Assembly: GCF_002014855.1 (NCBI RefSeq)
Contig: NZ_MUYV01000001.1
Location: 248,001 to 312,000 of the forward strand
DNA length: 64,000 nucleotides
Direction of reading: 5' to 3'
Source: Moraxella porci DSM 25326
GTDB taxonomy: Bacteria; Pseudomonadota; Gammaproteobacteria; Pseudomonadales; Moraxellaceae
Part shown: positions 62,056 to 64,000 of the stretch, piece after piece
Position numbering within the stretch: position 1 is the first letter of the stretch
Layout: every line of letters starts with the position of its first letter
The notes under the pieces: model-generated
Database searches by the model: none
Seen by the model: the letters and a program-made list of their open reading frames with translations, nothing else
What the model was told of the DNA's origin: nothing
Made by a program: the position numbers and the translations under genes

Positions 62056-62781
62056 ATGCAGCATTTTAAAGACATCGTCAATCATCGCCGTGCTGTGCGT
62101 GAGTATGATGCCAATCAAAGTTTGGATCCTAAGTTGGTCAAAGAGTGTCTTGAACTCTCTCAGCTAGCGCCCAGCAGCTCAAATATGCAGCTGTATGAGT
62201 TTTATCACATTACGGATGCTGCGCTGCTTGATCAACTGGCCAAGGCATGCCTATCACAGCAGGCGGCTACGAGCGCACAGCAGATGGTGGTGTTCGTGAC
62301 GCGTCAAGACCATTATGCAAAGCGTGCCAAAGCGGCATTGGCATTCGAGCGCGGCAATATCAAGCGTTATTCTCCCGAATCACGGCAGGCGGCGCGCATC
62401 AAACGCATTGAGCGCTATTATAGCGTGACCATGCCGATGATTTAACGCACCAACTTTGGCGTGGCCAATGCACGCAAATTGGTGTTCTCAACCATCCAAA
62501 AATTCAAACCCGTCTATGATCGCATCTCTGCCACTGATGTGCGCATCATGGTACACAAAAGCTGCGCATTGGCGGCACAGACCTTCATGCTGGCGATGAG
62601 TGCGGCAGGCGCGGATACTTGTCCGATGGAGGGATTTGACAGTAAAATGGTCAAAAATCTACTCAATTTGCCTGACGCTGCCGAGATTAACATGATCATT
62701 TCGTGCGGCTATCGCACCGACAATGGCGTGTGGGGCGAGCGTTTTCGTGTGCCTTTTGATGAGGTGTATCGCAAACTTTAA
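62056..62781 (+). pseudogene. nitroreductase family protein interrupted by an in-frame TAA
   Basis: The frame starts at ATG 62056 (AGAGGTG upstream) with FKDIVNHRRAVREYDANQ and LSQLAPSSSNMQLYEFY, the FMN-binding start of the nitroreductase fold. It stops at TAA 62443-62445 after VTMPMI, then continues in the same frame with RTNFGVANARKLVF and the second conserved half: KSCALAAQTFMLAMSAAGADTCPMEGFD and INMIISCGYR, the FMN/NAD(P)H half. Together the parts make about 241 residues, a full-size enzyme. One base change separates it from an intact gene, so it is a recent nonsense allele or a sequence error. Confidence 0.85.
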
Positions 62782-62869
62782 TGCTAAAGATGATGTCAAT
62801 TATCCATCCCATCTGATGGGTTATAGCCTGTCAATATGACTGTATAAATTTACAAAATACCAAACATTG

Positions 62870-62883
62870 TTTGCATATGCAAA
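62870..62883. repeat. 14-bp perfect palindrome upstream of the MFS gene
   Basis: TTTGCATATGCAAA reads the same on both strands and lies 47 bases before the MFS start codon, a plausible operator. A second small dyad, CCCATC-T-GATGGG, is nearby at about 62808-62820 without a T-run. Confidence 0.45.
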
Positions 62884-62930
62884 TTAACTCATGTAAGCTG
62901 TTGGCATCTTTTGAACACTTGGCGGTTGGC

Positions 62931-64000
62931 ATGGCGATGCGCAGTACCTTAAAAAATGGCCTTGAGGCTGCTTTGATGCTGGCTGTGGTGATGGGCTTTG
63001 GGCGATTTGCCTATACTGCACTGTATCCTTATATGGTCAATGAGCAGATTCTTGGCATTGAGCAGGGCAGTTGGGCAGCCGCAGCCAATTATCTGGGCTA
63101 TCTCATCGGCGCGATCGGCGCGATACGCATCAAGCTTAATCAGGCACATCAATGGGCTTTGGTGGCACTGCTTGGCACTGTCATCACGCTGGGCGCATTA
63201 TATCTGACTGACTCTGGCGTGCTGATCATCGGCATTCGATTGTTGGCAGGTGTGTTCAGTGCTGTTGGTATCGTAGCTACCTCGATATGGTTGTTGGGGC
63301 AGCGCCAAAAGCTGAATGCAGCACCCATCATGTACGCAGGCGTCGGTTTGGGGATTGCAGCTTCAGCGCAGCTGGTGTCGATGATGTCAGAGCGCTGGTT
63401 ATCGCCACAGATATGGCTATTGCTTGCGCTTGTGGCTCTGGCTGCCACAGCATTGGTGATCCATGGATTGTTCTTTGAACAAAACCAAGACAGCCCAGTA
63501 TCCGCATCAGTAGCTGCTACTAGCAGTCGTTTGGATGCTCAGGCATTGCCTGTATTATATGGCTTGGCGGGGTTTGGCTATATCATTACCGCCACTTATT
63601 TACCGCTTTTGATCACCCTTGCCGTGGCCAATGCTGATATCGAATTTGTCTGGACGGCATTTGGGCTGAGTGTGATACCCTCTTGCTTTATCTGGTATCA
63701 GATTTGTCAGCGCTTGGGTACGCGCATGTCGCTTGTGCTAAATATGCTGATGCAAGCGATCGGTGTGATTTTGCCCGTCGTGGCGCCATACACGATGGGC
63801 TATATGTTAAGCGCTTTACTTGTCGGTGGTGGTTTTATGGGTACGGTGACTTTGGTGATGCCCATCGCCAAGCAGCTGACCGCCAAAACTGGCAAAAACC
63901 TAATCGCCATTGCCACAGTTGCTTATAGTATTGGCCAAATTTTGGGGCCGATCGTCTCAGCACAGATGTATCGCTGGACACAAGGATTTGAGATGTCATT
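62931..64000 (+). CDS. YbfB/YjiJ family MFS transporter (3' end outside window)
   Basis: The frame is open from ATG 62931 to the window end (356 codons so far), so the gene is incomplete. The product has the YbfB/YjiJ opening in helix 1, VVMGFGRFAYTALYPYMV, then WAAAANYLGYLIGAI in helix 2, and continues with repeated hydrophobic segments, about ten so far. MFS members of this family are of unknown substrate. ATG 62937 is an alternative start; no strong ribosome-binding site is seen at either. A palindrome lies just upstream. Confidence 0.85.
   Translation, partial: MAMRSTLKNGLEAALMLAVVMGFGRFAYTALYPYMVNEQILGIEQGSWAAAANYLGYLIGAIGAIRIKLNQAHQWALVALLGTVITLGALYLTDSGVLIIGIRLLAGVFSAVGIVATSIWLLGQRQKLNAAPIMYAGVGLGIAASAQLVSMMSERWLSPQIWLLLALVALAATALVIHGLFFEQNQDSPVSASVAATSSRLDAQALPVLYGLAGFGYIITATYLPLLITLAVANADIEFVWTAFGLSVIPSCFIWYQICQRLGTRMSLVLNMLMQAIGVILPVVAPYTMGYMLSALLVGGGFMGTVTLVMPIAKQLTAKTGKNLIAIATVAYSIGQILGPIVSAQMYRWTQGFEMS

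Noticed and set aside
62443..62445. Possible recoding (readthrough) of the nitroreductase stop
   Set aside because: The codon is TAA, not the TGA used for selenocysteine, and there is no SECIS-like hairpin or conserved Cys position. A nonsense mutation is simpler.
1..64000. tRNA or rRNA genes, CRISPR arrays, prophage or restriction/toxin defence islands
   Set aside because: I looked in the gaps between genes and saw no cloverleaf with GTTCRANNC, no regularly spaced repeats and no recognisable defence or phage proteins; a covariance-model scan would settle the RNA part.

Overview
The window looks like ordinary chromosomal sequence from a gammaproteobacterium of the family Moraxellaceae, most likely Moraxella or a close relative. 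The support is the gene order rpsA-ihfB-lapA-pyrF, a TyrA-AroA fusion directly after pheA, a short divergent FolK behind folB, a gene fusing RNase HI to the DNA polymerase III epsilon exonuclease, and many Moraxellaceae-like envelope proteins. The species call is an inference from family recognition; no database was searched. I found no rRNA, tRNA, CRISPR array, prophage or intact insertion sequence. Genes are dense, with many 4-base ATGA overlaps and many hairpin terminators.

Layout. 1-4670: rpsA (5' end outside the window), ihfB, lapA, pyrF, queC (minus) and marC. 4714-12109 (minus): mnmC with a YciI-like gene, then a translationally coupled operon of rnhA-dnaQ-dnaQ fusion, nudC, an RnfB-like ferredoxin and a DUF2868 membrane protein. 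12283-17049: TrmB-like methyltransferase, TIGR03862-type flavoprotein, ABC1/UbiB kinase, purD. 17394-22255 (minus): a nickel/peptide-type ABC importer whose fused ATPase gene carries a one-base frameshift and whose promoter overlaps a Zur-like palindrome. 22512-25989 (minus): FAH-family hydrolase, alpha/beta hydrolase, a 54-residue rubredoxin, a small secreted protein, transaldolase. 26259-32253: pheA, tyrA-aroA, rarD, folB, folK, PaiB-like protein. 32494-36966: aceE-aceF.

36983-38028 is a small scar: a 67-bp promoter/terminator segment is present twice, flanking a truncated YghU-type glutathione transferase pseudogene and a 44-bp palindrome with TG...CA ends that looks like the collapsed termini of an IS3-family element. 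38029-45454 is rich in envelope proteins: a secreted paralogue, three M15-type peptidases, an SH3 lipoprotein and RlpA, surrounding a THI5-type ABC transporter. 45458-54542 holds a HolD-like protein, serC, and a YejABEF-type peptide importer split by gloB and mntP. 54550-64000 holds an Lrp regulator, leuA, yjjB/yjjP exporter genes, argD, yacG, a DUF3360 transporter with a strong promoter, an orphan ribbon-helix-helix protein, a nitroreductase interrupted by a stop codon, and an MFS transporter that runs off the end.

I do not see a complete new defence or mobile system. The most unusual items are the RNase HI-DnaQ-DnaQ protein with two gap-free, apparently active exonuclease copies, the Zur-like operator on the metal/peptide importer, the paired 23-bp palindromic repeats in front of pheA, the palindromic IS relic, and the split yej operon.
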